In this document: positions 9,583 to 18,061 of the stretch, piece after piece | Layout of the letters: every line of letters begins with the position of its first letter | Position numbering within the stretch: position 1 is the stretch's first letter | Notes under the pieces: generated by a model | Seen by the model: only the letters and a program-made list of their open reading frames with translations | The model's database searches: none | What the model was told of the DNA's origin: nothing | Program-made: the position numbers and the translations under genes | Source: Gammaproteobacteria bacterium | GTDB taxonomy: Bacteria; Pseudomonadota; Gammaproteobacteria; Burkholderiales; Nitrosomonadaceae | Assembly (NCBI GenBank): GCA_015709615.1 | Contig: CP054179.1 | Span: 1,116,001-1,180,000 of the forward strand | Reading direction: 5' to 3' | Length of the DNA stretch: 64,000 bases

Positions 9583-10719
9583 CTACAGTGAACGAGTGGC
9601 TATCAGTGCCATGCGCACCAACTCTGTCATACGGCGAACTCCGGTTTTTTGCCGGATATGCTGAATGTGAGAGCGTATCGTCGCGAGGCTTACATTTGAA
9701 CTTTGTGCGATTTCTTCGGGTGTGGCATCTTGCATCAGACCGAGTAAAACTTGTTGCTCAGACGCTGTCATATTAAACAAAGTGCAAAATGCGCGAAGTG
9801 TCTCTTGTTTGATTTCCTGGTTTTTTTCGATCAAAAGTAAATAATGCGCATGATGAGTTAATGGCCAAATCGCCGCTTCTTTAAGCGGTGTTAAACGCGC
9901 ATGGTGTGTTTCTTTGATTGTACCGAGTTGCGTGGAGGTGAACACGATTTCCGCATGATGCCCACGATTCACCAATGCAATCGCTTCCTCAATGCTTGGG
10001 CTTGCGTGATGCCCGAGTGCAATGAGGCGTTCATGCCTGATTTTGATTAAACCCTGATGACCACTTAAAAGCCGCGTTGCAGCAGCATTGCATTTTATGA
10101 TTTTTCGATTTTCATTTAGCACGAATAGAGCGTGACCGATCGAATCGACAATGGATTCTTCCAATACATTTTTCTGCTCTGAAAGTTTGAGCTGGGAAGT
10201 GATACTAAACGCGCGATTGAGATGGTGTGCGAGATGGTGCAAATTCATCCGGTCGCTTTCTTGGAAGCTATTCTGGCCGACGCCGCGAAAAAAACAGAGT
10301 ATGACTTTCGGTGTATTGGGATTGTCATCCCAAAGATTGGTGGAAAGCACATCGCTGATGTTTTGTTCCGCTAACCATTCGTTATAAAAAGTACTTTTCA
10401 GAAAACTGCGCCGATCCACCAGCATGCCGCCAGTAAGTGTCTTGCCCCCGCCATTCAAACCCTTATTGATACCCGCTTGCACCCAGATATCATGCTCTCG
10501 CCAGTAGCTTCGATAATCTTTGCCGTAGTCGCTCGGAATATTCTGACTGAGTAAAAAAGGATTATCGTAATTCTGCACTTGTAGACCGATCATATTAATC
10601 GCACTGGCATTGAGATAAACGCTCAGTCGGTTAAGCGTATCTTTCCATTTGACCGGATTAAGCGCCGATTCATAAATAGCATCCACCAGTGCCTCATGCG
10701 TAGGTCTGTTGTTATTCAT
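9583..10719 (-). CDS. LuxR-type transcriptional regulator
   Basis: Started at the ATG at 10719, which has a clear AGGGGAG ribosome-binding site, the product is 378 residues; the longer frame to 10785 adds 22 residues without support. The C-terminal 60 residues form a LuxR/FixJ helix-turn-helix: LTxSE-like MTASEQQVLLGLM, then ATPEEIAQSSNVSLATIRSHIQHIRQKTGVRRMTELVRMAL. The middle (about 195-260) resembles a PAS fold (GHALFVLNENRKIIKCNAAATRLL). There is no receiver domain and no obvious acyl-homoserine-lactone pocket. It is divergent from the secreted-protein cluster that begins at 10949, which it may regulate; that link is inference from position. Confidence 0.88.
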   Translation of the reverse strand: MNNNRPTHEALVDAIYESALNPVKWKDTLNRLSVYLNASAINMIGLQVQNYDNPFLLSQNIPSDYGKDYRSYWREHDIWVQAGINKGLNGGGKTLTGGMLVDRRSFLKSTFYNEWLAEQNISDVLSTNLWDDNPNTPKVILCFFRGVGQNSFQESDRMNLHHLAHHLNRAFSITSQLKLSEQKNVLEESIVDSIGHALFVLNENRKIIKCNAAATRLLSGHQGLIKIRHERLIALGHHASPSIEEAIALVNRGHHAEIVFTSTQLGTIKETHHARLTPLKEAAIWPLTHHAHYLLLIEKNQEIKQETLRAFCTLFNMTASEQQVLLGLMQDATPEEIAQSSNVSLATIRSHIQHIRQKTGVRRMTELVRMALIATRSL

Positions 10720-10948
10720 CGTGACTCCCCTATCACAAATTTTCCTACAAAACAACATCAGAATTGATGATGCGGAGCATATCATAGTATTGAGAGAATG
10801 GTTTTTGATTTAATTGATGATGTATAGAAGAAAGATACTTAAGGATTGAGTCCGTAAACTGCTGTAAAAAATTAGGCGGTAGCCATCACTCCGACTCGGT
10901 AAATTAAGAATGACATAACCAAAAACAATTTAAAGGAGAATATTAATT

Positions 10949-11626
10949 ATGAAATCAAAGCTGTCACAGATACTCTTTACATTTATTATTTTGTTTGGCT
11001 TTTCAACGACAACTATAGCTACACCCGAAGCGCCAACACTAACATATTCTATTAATGGCCTCACAGTAACCGCTTCTTGGTCCGCCGTTCCAAATGCAAC
11101 TGAATACAAGCTTAGTTATGCTCCTATTCCTTACACAGGTGAGGCATCTATTGGCAGTTTAGATGTTGGGAATACCACTAGCTTTTCTGCCACCCTGTGG
11201 GAAGGAGCAGCTTTTTATATTGCGGTTCAGTCAAGCGATGGAAAAGGTTTTAGTAATTACTCCAATATTGAAAGCGTTACACTTGTTACATCACCGGATG
11301 ATCTCACCGGAAACTGGAATATTACTGAAACATCAGGTCCAAATAATTGTGGAGAGACACAAGGTGTTTTGAGAAGCTATGTGGGTTCGATCAATCAAAC
11401 AGGGACATCAATTACCGCATCATTCGGCGGTGGGGCCTTCAGTGGTGAATTAGCAGGTAATACAATCTCCCTATCAGGTAGTATGCCAGAAGATGGTGGA
11501 ACGACTTCATCCAAAATGAATATCTCTATTCTGTCAACTAATTCACTATCAGGATCAATATCTTGGACATGGTCTGGTGGCGGAGAAAGCTGCTTGGGAA
11601 CAAGTTCAATTATTGGTTCCAGATAA
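10949..11626 (+). CDS. Secreted fibronectin type III domain protein
   Basis: The 225-residue product starts with a Sec signal peptide (KSKLSQILFTFIILFGFSTTTIA, cleavage likely after TIA near residue 25). A fibronectin type III-like module follows (about 27-112: PEAPTLTYSINGLTVTASWS, NATEYKLSYAP, YIAVQSSDGKGFSNYSN). The C-terminal half (LTGNWNITETSGPNNCGETQG and two cysteines) is rich in Gly, Ser and Thr and looks like a small extracytoplasmic beta-sheet domain. The ATG follows AAAGGAGAA. It is the first gene of a three-gene same-strand run with a lipoprotein and a lipase. Its function is not known; substrate binding or a surface role is possible. Confidence 0.78.
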   Translation: MKSKLSQILFTFIILFGFSTTTIATPEAPTLTYSINGLTVTASWSAVPNATEYKLSYAPIPYTGEASIGSLDVGNTTSFSATLWEGAAFYIAVQSSDGKGFSNYSNIESVTLVTSPDDLTGNWNITETSGPNNCGETQGVLRSYVGSINQTGTSITASFGGGAFSGELAGNTISLSGSMPEDGGTTSSKMNISILSTNSLSGSISWTWSGGGESCLGTSSIIGSR

Positions 11627-11699
11627 AAAAGTGAGGCTATGTCATTTTGCCCGCAATTAGCAAACCACTATGTGAATTACTAGAGGAGAATAGAGAGAA

Positions 11700-12908
11700 A
11701 TGAGGATTTTTCAGATTAGTTTATATATGTCTATTACTTTGTTTGTTTCTGGATGCATGTCTATCCCGGGAACAGGTGTTTCGATAAACGATCTTGTTGC
11801 ACACACTGAAGATACGAAAAAAATTTATTCTCAAATGAGGAAGGAAAGTAATCACTTTTCGTCTTTCTACGATGCTTTATCAGTCGCCAACAATGATGGT
11901 GAAGGTGTTGCATTTGAGATTATTCGCTCCCCTGTTTTACAAAATTTAAGTTCTCACATTCATGAAATATCCCAAAATAAAGAACCCACAAGAAAAAATA
12001 TTTCTCCGGGTGATTTCATAGCATTTGCAAAGCTGTTGGCAAAAAATCACAACGACTTATTGTCCGATCTTGAAAGGATCAATCTTGCTCAGAGTAAAGC
12101 TGTAGAGGAATTGTCTTCATTATCAATTAAGCCAGAAGATAGGCAAAAAAAGGATGAGCTTGAAAATAGGATAAGAAAGCTTGGAGTTTGGGGATTCCCT
12201 ATAAAAATGGATAATAAGGAAATTAGCGTATTAGGAGTTCCAGACAATGCTCACGAAACTAATTTTGCAAAAATTTTAATACACTACCTTAAGAAATATG
12301 GATCAGGTGAGTTTGTTGATCGACAAGGAATCAATATTTCGAAGCCTAAAATCACATCAAGCGGTATTAGTGATGAAGATATCCAAGGTTTAGCGACAGT
12401 TTTCTTCGAAGCGCTTTTTGATGCGTGGCTGGGCACACCCGTTTTTTATACTCTCCAATATAAAGTGGAGCCGGTATATCATCCTGAAGCAGATATATCT
12501 AAGAAACCAGGAGAAATTCAAAACGGTATCTCAATTAAAGAATATAAGCGGATTTACTTTTCTGAATACTTTGCCAATAGTGAAGATGAACCAACAGCTA
12601 ACAAATTTGTAACGAACTTAGAAATCAAAGATCAAGAAATCAATAAAGAAGAAGCCAAGTGTATCAAACGAGTCTCAAAAATAGCAGGTAAGCAATCAAA
12701 AGCACTGACTGGAATTACCCTCGGCTTTCTCAGCAATGTCAATATCAGTTTCATTTTAGGCGCCGATTTCGCGATTGGAGATAATAAAACCTTAATGCAT
12801 CTTGTACAAACTGTCGCTGAGGTGACAAGTCGCCGGTGGGTAGAACATGCAACCTGGAAGGTCTTAGCTAAAAAAGATAAATCAATTTGGTGTGATTATG
12901 GATTATGA
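11700..12908 (+). CDS. Hypothetical lipoprotein
   Basis: The 402-residue product has a short signal sequence ending in the lipobox LFVSGC, so Cys19 should be lipidated. I do not recognise a family. The mature part is charged and largely helical-looking with Lys/Glu-rich stretches (about 130-170: SLSIKPEDRQKKDELENRIRK is coiled-coil-like). Near 345-365 there is a hydrophobic patch (GITLGFLSNVNISFILGADFAIG) that could be membrane-associated. AGAGGAGAA precedes the start. The gene lies 73 bases after the fibronectin-III gene and 35 bases before the lipase gene, so the three may be co-transcribed. It is AT-rich relative to the housekeeping genes around it. Confidence 0.72.
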   Translation: MRIFQISLYMSITLFVSGCMSIPGTGVSINDLVAHTEDTKKIYSQMRKESNHFSSFYDALSVANNDGEGVAFEIIRSPVLQNLSSHIHEISQNKEPTRKNISPGDFIAFAKLLAKNHNDLLSDLERINLAQSKAVEELSSLSIKPEDRQKKDELENRIRKLGVWGFPIKMDNKEISVLGVPDNAHETNFAKILIHYLKKYGSGEFVDRQGINISKPKITSSGISDEDIQGLATVFFEALFDAWLGTPVFYTLQYKVEPVYHPEADISKKPGEIQNGISIKEYKRIYFSEYFANSEDEPTANKFVTNLEIKDQEINKEEAKCIKRVSKIAGKQSKALTGITLGFLSNVNISFILGADFAIGDNKTLMHLVQTVAEVTSRRWVEHATWKVLAKKDKSIWCDYGL

Positions 12909-12943
12909 GCATAAGACTTAAATCAATTAGGGATCTCTAGACC

Positions 12944-13930
12944 ATGCTTAGAATCATTACATTAACACTACTGATTCTATCCGGATGCAGCGCAAACCCT
13001 GCAAAATCTCAAAAGGATGAAAGCTTGATTATCAATGAACAACGTACCGATGTACTTTTTGTGCCCGGCATGGGGATGGGATTGTGGGCATCAATAATGC
13101 CCACAAAGTCTGAAGCGGAGAATTACCGGGAATGGAAAGAATTCAATCAGTTGCTCAAGGAGAATGGATTTAATCTCAAGGTTGCGGAAATTCCTGCGAT
13201 GGCATCAGTAGAGGAATTATCAAAAGCGCTCATAAAATATATAAGAGAAGAGTTTCCTGCTGATCAAGGCAGGAAATTTCATATTGTCGCAAAAAGTATG
13301 GGAGGGCTGGCTGTGCGGAAGGCTTTGGCGGATACTGCCAAAAACAATACGCACTTATCCAATCAAGTCATTACATTCACAACCATTTCAACGCCGCATC
13401 AAGGCTCGCCGATCGCCAATATGCTCAAGGAAGAAGAAGCTTGTACTCCTGAAGGAAAAATTTTGATGTTTTTTTCTCCACTTTTTTCTCCGCTTAAAAA
13501 ACTCTTTAGTCATAAAAAAGGCTTTGGGTTTGATGCTGCGAGCGAGGATCTAAGACCGGGTTCCGATGCGCTAAACGCGCTAAGAGCAGAAGACGATTCG
13601 AGTATGGAAGGGCGTGCCTTTAGCTTCGGCGCCAGTTTGAATTGTGATGCTGCGTGCAGATCCGAGTTCCATGATAGAAAAGAACCTTTTTCAGAAGTCC
13701 TGGCATGCTGGCATGACAAGCTCGTTACTGACGGCCACGGAGAAAACGATGGTTTAGTACCGGTGAAATTCGCAACCTACGCTTACAGTAAATATGTTGA
13801 AACTTTCGATGGCGATCACATCGCAATTTCTGAAGAAGATCCTTGGTATAAAGGAGAGCCAATCTGGCAAAAGGTTTTCTCTCGGGTTTTGGAGAATATC
13901 AAAGAATTTGAAGCGGCTGCGTCAAAATGA
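12944..13930 (+). CDS. Lipoprotein alpha/beta hydrolase (triacylglycerol lipase-like)
   Basis: The 328-residue product has a very short lipoprotein signal (MLRIITLTLLILSGC, lipid Cys15). The fold start TDVLFVPGMGMGLWAS matches the beta-strand and oxyanion region of lipases. The nucleophile elbow is AKSMGG with Ser118, followed by TTISTPHQGSPIANM, which is typical of triacylglycerol lipases and PGAP1-like esterases. The likely acid is in HGENDGLVPV and the likely His in FDGDHIAISEED. It should be anchored in the outer membrane or the periplasm and hydrolyse a lipid ester. The substrate is unknown. The preceding lipoprotein could be a partner, a chaperone or a protective protein; the sequence alone does not decide. 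Confidence 0.82.
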   Translation: MLRIITLTLLILSGCSANPAKSQKDESLIINEQRTDVLFVPGMGMGLWASIMPTKSEAENYREWKEFNQLLKENGFNLKVAEIPAMASVEELSKALIKYIREEFPADQGRKFHIVAKSMGGLAVRKALADTAKNNTHLSNQVITFTTISTPHQGSPIANMLKEEEACTPEGKILMFFSPLFSPLKKLFSHKKGFGFDAASEDLRPGSDALNALRAEDDSSMEGRAFSFGASLNCDAACRSEFHDRKEPFSEVLACWHDKLVTDGHGENDGLVPVKFATYAYSKYVETFDGDHIAISEEDPWYKGEPIWQKVFSRVLENIKEFEAAASK

Positions 13931-14187
13931 GAGCAGATTCTTGCGGATGCTGATCAGCGGCCTAGTAAGGTTTGTTTCTGACGAGATCGTAATCAGCGAT
14001 TGCCGCCACTTACCGGTCACTTTCCCATTGTTTCCACTCAGCAAAATTGACATAGCATCCTGCGAATATTCCAGCGCTTCCTTCATGCCACCAGCGACAA
14101 CACCGTTTTGCAGCGATATAAAATGCGATGGCCGCAGGAAGCACTGGAGAATTCATGGGCCGGGCCGTATGAACCCAACGTATAATC
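13931..14187. other. Intergenic region holding a sucB fragment
   Basis: No gene is supported here. The region lies between the convergent lipase and cti genes. Its notable content is the short stretch resembling the 3' end of sucB (listed separately). Confidence 0.6.
14058..14130 (-). pseudogene. Remnant of a sucB 3' end
   Basis: About 70 bases here align with the C-terminal coding region of sucB at about 16822-16893 on the same strand. They share CCAGCGC, TCCTTCAT and the run ACCAGCGACAACACCG, with substitutions and a one-base indel between. The matching part of sucB encodes the residues around LSLVAMKEALEYP. The copy has no reading frame of its own. It sits on the far side of cti from the intact sucB, so cti is bracketed by direct repeats about 2.76 kb apart. 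Chance similarity is unlikely over this length but the stretch is short. Confidence 0.55.
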
Positions 14188-16563
14188 CTAAAAATTCTCA
14201 TAGCGATTAATATCGAAGATACCGGAAATCAGGGGTTCCCGCTCTTTCTGCCAGGCCGTGATATCGTGCAGAATTTCCCAAAACTGCGGATGCGTGCGCC
14301 GCACGCCCCATTTGTTGACAATGTGTTCGAAGTGTTCTTCCTTTTCAGCTGCGCCCAACAACGATGCAAAGTTTTCGATATCCGCAGCCGGCACATCGAA
14401 AATGAAATTCGGATAACTGCCGGTAATGTCGGGGTATACGGTTAGGCGGTCTTTTTCCGGCTGATACCGCAATTCCTCGCCCAGTATGAATGCGACGTTG
14501 CTATGCGCACGATCCCGTAGCAAAGTATAGACCGTGCGATTATCCTTGCCGTGCTTGACTCGCACGAAGGTCACTTCCGGCAAGCGGTTGACGCCAGCCA
14601 GTTCGGCCGCTGGGCGGGCGGCGATGGCGGATAACGCTTGATCCGCTTTTTGTATCCACAGTGGCTGATCCGAACGAGCGCACTTCTCCACTTGGCAACG
14701 ATTGACCGGATCGTTCGCCATCGCATTAACGGATTCAAAACGCTGGAGGATTCGCAAAGCAAGCTCTTGTTTCGGATTTTCGCTTGTAAAGCTTTCCGCC
14801 GAGGGCGATACATCGTCGATTTTTTCGTAAAAAATTCCGTATTTCAGTTTGCCCGAGTGCTGATACCAATCGTGTAGTATGACCGAGCGTTGGCCCTCCG
14901 GCATTAAGCGCAAAAAGTTGTGCTCCGAGCTATTGCGGATCAGATCGAAATACAGCCGGGTCAACAGTTGATGCGCGACATTGCCGAACACGTTGTAATT
15001 CACTACCAGTATGTAGTAAGTGCGCTCCAGCAACGGATAGTCCATCAGCCACAATGTCTGCGGAATATCACCGATCAATCCCCTGGTAACCGAGGCGCTA
15101 TCGTAGTGGCGGGCGATGGTCAACAAGGCATCGCTATTCCGGCCGTCGCCATCCCAGACATGATCCAGCGATGCGCCGCCGGGGTATTGCATGACATACT
15201 GACTGCGGCGTTGCGCCAGATAGTCGTTATGATGACCGAGATACCGGAACCATTCCTCGCCCATCGCCAGCAGATCGTCGTTTTGCCCGGGCATTTCCAG
15301 CAGCGGAATGGCTTGATGCTGATAAGCGTTATTCGTGATGAAAGGATCGGACTCCGGATTTTGGAATAAAACCCAAAAACGGTCGCGTATCACGTCGGTG
15401 GCGATCTGGCCGCGGCATACCGGTCCGTGAATGACATTCCTGATATAGTATTCGGCGTTGTCCAGCATGAAACGGTAACGCGCGTACGCCGGAATGGCTG
15501 CAAACGTGGCGAACGGATTGACCCGTTCCGCATAGCTGTACCCCGGCAAATCGCCCGTCGGCCATTCCTGGGCAAAAAATAATTCATTGATGCGGCGTTG
15601 TTTAGCCTGATTAAGCGAATACGGAATCCGCCGTTTGTGCAGAATGCTGCCGCTGATCGGGCGTATGCGGTAGAAAAATGGCTGTTCGGAGTCGTCATTG
15701 GGAAATACCGTGGGGATTGGAATGATATCCCTGCCGGGTGGTGTCGATGAGCGGATTAACTCAAAGAACCGCAGCTCCCCATCCAGATCCGGAAAATACA
15801 GCGTCGCCATAAACAGGTGCTCGTACAACCAGCGCATCACCAGTTTGCCGCGATCATCAGTGCGATTGAAAAACGTTTCCCATTGCTGAATGGATGCTTT
15901 CTCACCCTTAGTCAGCATCACCGATTCATCGGTGACCACCGCGCCTTGCTTGACCCAGCCAGCCAGCAGCGCATATTCCTGATCGCTGAGTCCGGTAACG
16001 GCAAACGGCATACCACTGAGTGGATACTCGTGCGCATAATCTGAAAATTTCTCGCCGGTGACACATTGGTTTTTCCGGGTAACCCCCAATTCAATCGAGT
16101 CCGGTATCTTGCTATTTGGCGGAAACGGATACTGTTTCGCCAGTGATATCATCCCTGCAATTAGAGGCTCGGACTGTGCATTATGAGACTGCAGAATCGA
16201 ATGAAAGCCGCGCTCACGCCATCCTGAAACAGTCAATTCGTCAATACCTAGCCGGGTGGGCGACAGAGCCTCAGCCCGCGCACCAACATAAATTGATTCG
16301 CGGAAAGCGCCGCGCTGTAATCCTTCGGCGCTCTCCAGCTTGAGCTGGCATGGCGCGTCGAAACAGCTATGACACGACAAGCATTTGGTTTCCAGAATGG
16401 GACGGATCTCGTCATGATACGAGACCGTTCTTTCCACGGCAGCAGGTAACGCAACCGGCGTCGGTACTTGCTGGCGGGGAGCTATCGGGTTGTTGCCGCC
16501 TTGGCAGGCGGACAACAGAAAAAATAAACAAAAGAAGAAATTGGCTGGGCGGAATAATTCCAT
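14188..16563 (-). CDS. cti: Cis-trans fatty acid isomerase (Cti), c-type heme lipoprotein-like
   Basis: The 791-residue product matches the Cti family of periplasmic heme enzymes that convert cis-unsaturated phospholipid acyl chains to trans in response to solvent or membrane stress. The N-terminus is a signal with a lipobox-like LLSAC (Cys20). A single c-type heme site CLSCH follows at 61-65 in the context HDEIRPILETKCLSCHSC. The length is slightly above the approximately 760-780 residues known from Pseudomonas. Conserved blocks include RNSDALLTIARHYDSASVTRG and SYPNFIFDVPAADIENF. It is transcribed in the same direction as sucB upstream but 240 bases away, so probably from its own promoter. 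The flanking sucB remnant suggests it entered this locus by rearrangement. Confidence 0.88.
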   Translation of the reverse strand: MELFRPANFFFCLFFLLSACQGGNNPIAPRQQVPTPVALPAAVERTVSYHDEIRPILETKCLSCHSCFDAPCQLKLESAEGLQRGAFRESIYVGARAEALSPTRLGIDELTVSGWRERGFHSILQSHNAQSEPLIAGMISLAKQYPFPPNSKIPDSIELGVTRKNQCVTGEKFSDYAHEYPLSGMPFAVTGLSDQEYALLAGWVKQGAVVTDESVMLTKGEKASIQQWETFFNRTDDRGKLVMRWLYEHLFMATLYFPDLDGELRFFELIRSSTPPGRDIIPIPTVFPNDDSEQPFFYRIRPISGSILHKRRIPYSLNQAKQRRINELFFAQEWPTGDLPGYSYAERVNPFATFAAIPAYARYRFMLDNAEYYIRNVIHGPVCRGQIATDVIRDRFWVLFQNPESDPFITNNAYQHQAIPLLEMPGQNDDLLAMGEEWFRYLGHHNDYLAQRRSQYVMQYPGGASLDHVWDGDGRNSDALLTIARHYDSASVTRGLIGDIPQTLWLMDYPLLERTYYILVVNYNVFGNVAHQLLTRLYFDLIRNSSEHNFLRLMPEGQRSVILHDWYQHSGKLKYGIFYEKIDDVSPSAESFTSENPKQELALRILQRFESVNAMANDPVNRCQVEKCARSDQPLWIQKADQALSAIAARPAAELAGVNRLPEVTFVRVKHGKDNRTVYTLLRDRAHSNVAFILGEELRYQPEKDRLTVYPDITGSYPNFIFDVPAADIENFASLLGAAEKEEHFEHIVNKWGVRRTHPQFWEILHDITAWQKEREPLISGIFDINRYENF

Positions 16564-16801
16564 GAAAATCCCCGGGATATGAATTCAAAATATTATTTCG
16601 CCACTTACCGCCACAGGGATCGCCGAAGTTGCCGGTAGCGCAATCGATCTACAGTGTGTTCTTGATAAACCCGGCAATCCGGATTCATGAAACCGGTTTC
16701 ACCGGAAAAACAACGTATAAATCATTGAGAAGAATGAAACCCCGATCACGTTATCTGGAGGAATATGCGAGCCTAAAACAAGGATCCATTCTTGTTTCTT
16801 A

Positions 16802-18049
16802 TTACTTTTCCAGCAACGGACTCATCGGATACTCCAGCGCCTCCTTCATCGCGACCAGCGACAACACCGCTTCGCGGCCGTCGATGATGCGGTGATCGTA
16901 GGATAACGCCAGATAATTCATCGGCCGGATGACGATCTGGCCGTTTTCGACCACCGCGCGTTCCTTGGTGGCATGAATGCCGAGAATGGCGCTTTGCGGC
17001 GGGTTGATGATCGGCGTTGACAGCATTGAGCCGAACACGCCGCCGTTGGTGATCGAGAATGTGCCGCCGCTCAGTTCTTCGATACTCAGTTTGCCGTCTT
17101 GCGCACGCTTGGCGAAATCGGCGATTTGCAGCTCGATTTCCACCGTCGACAGTTTGTCGGCATCACGGATGACCGGCACGACCAGTCCGCGCGGACTGCC
17201 GACGGCGATGCCGATATCATAGTAATCGTGATAAACGATCTCATTGCCTTCCACCGAGGCGTTGACGATCGGATATTTTTTCAACGCGGCGACAGCCGCC
17301 TTGACGAAAAACGACATGAAGCCGAGCTTGACGCCGTGTTCTTTCTCGAACTCTGTTTTGTAGCGCGCGCGCAAGTCAATGATCGCTTGCATATTAACTT
17401 CGTTGAACGTCGTCAGAATTGCTGCGGTCGATTGCGATTGCACCAGACGTTCGGCAATGCGCTGACGCAGCCGCGACATGGCGACACGCCGTTCGGTGCG
17501 CCCGCCCGTTACAATGCCTCCGGCGCTACTGCCGGTTCCGGCTTTCGCAACCGCTGCGGTTCTGCTATCCATGTACGCTTGCACGTCTTCCTTGGTGATG
17601 CGACCGCCGAGACCGGTACCCTTGATCGCCGAGGTTTCCGTGGTTTTCAAGTTGTTTTCTTCCGCTAGTTTGCGCGCTGCCGGCATCAGCATCGGAATTG
17701 CGGTATCGACGGCTTCGGTACCTGATTTTTCAGCACTGGCCGCAGCAGGTGCTTGCGTTTGTTGACCGGCGGCCGGCGCTTGAGCTTCCGGTGTTGCGGT
17801 AGACGCGGACGCTTCCGTTTCGATCATCGCAATCACTTCGCCGCTGACCACGGTAGCGCCATCGCCTTTCAGCACTTTGGCCAGCACGCCGGCGTTCGGC
17901 GCCGGCAATTCCAATACGACTTTGTCGGTTTCGATGTCGATCAGATTTTCCGACCGGTTGACATACTCTCCTGCTTTTTTATGCCAGGAAATCAAGGTAG
18001 CCTCGGCTACCGACTCGGATAATGCAGGAACTTTGACTTCAATCAGCAT
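16802..18049 (-). CDS. sucB: 2-Oxoglutarate dehydrogenase E2, dihydrolipoyl succinyltransferase
   Basis: The 415-residue protein has an N-terminal lipoyl domain with the acceptor Lys43 in DIETDKVVLELPAP. An Ala/Pro-rich linker (about 80-110) follows, then a peripheral subunit-binding domain (PAARKLAEENNLKTTETSAIKGTGLGGRITKEDV) and a C-terminal catalytic domain. The catalytic domain contains SYDHRIIDGREAV with the active-site His. It forms the core of the 2-oxoglutarate dehydrogenase complex and makes succinyl-CoA. It follows sucA with a 12-base gap and is clearly in the same operon. The E3 gene (lpd) that often follows sucB is not here; cti is found in that position instead. Confidence 0.97.
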   Translation of the reverse strand: MLIEVKVPALSESVAEATLISWHKKAGEYVNRSENLIDIETDKVVLELPAPNAGVLAKVLKGDGATVVSGEVIAMIETEASASTATPEAQAPAAGQQTQAPAAASAEKSGTEAVDTAIPMLMPAARKLAEENNLKTTETSAIKGTGLGGRITKEDVQAYMDSRTAAVAKAGTGSSAGGIVTGGRTERRVAMSRLRQRIAERLVQSQSTAAILTTFNEVNMQAIIDLRARYKTEFEKEHGVKLGFMSFFVKAAVAALKKYPIVNASVEGNEIVYHDYYDIGIAVGSPRGLVVPVIRDADKLSTVEIELQIADFAKRAQDGKLSIEELSGGTFSITNGGVFGSMLSTPIINPPQSAILGIHATKERAVVENGQIVIRPMNYLALSYDHRIIDGREAVLSLVAMKEALEYPMSPLLEK

Positions 18050-18061
18050 GGCGCCCTCGTG

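Noticed and set aside
9455..9664. Small plus-strand gene after dnaE
   Set aside because: It overlaps the 3' end of the LuxR-type gene in antisense and has no recognisable features.
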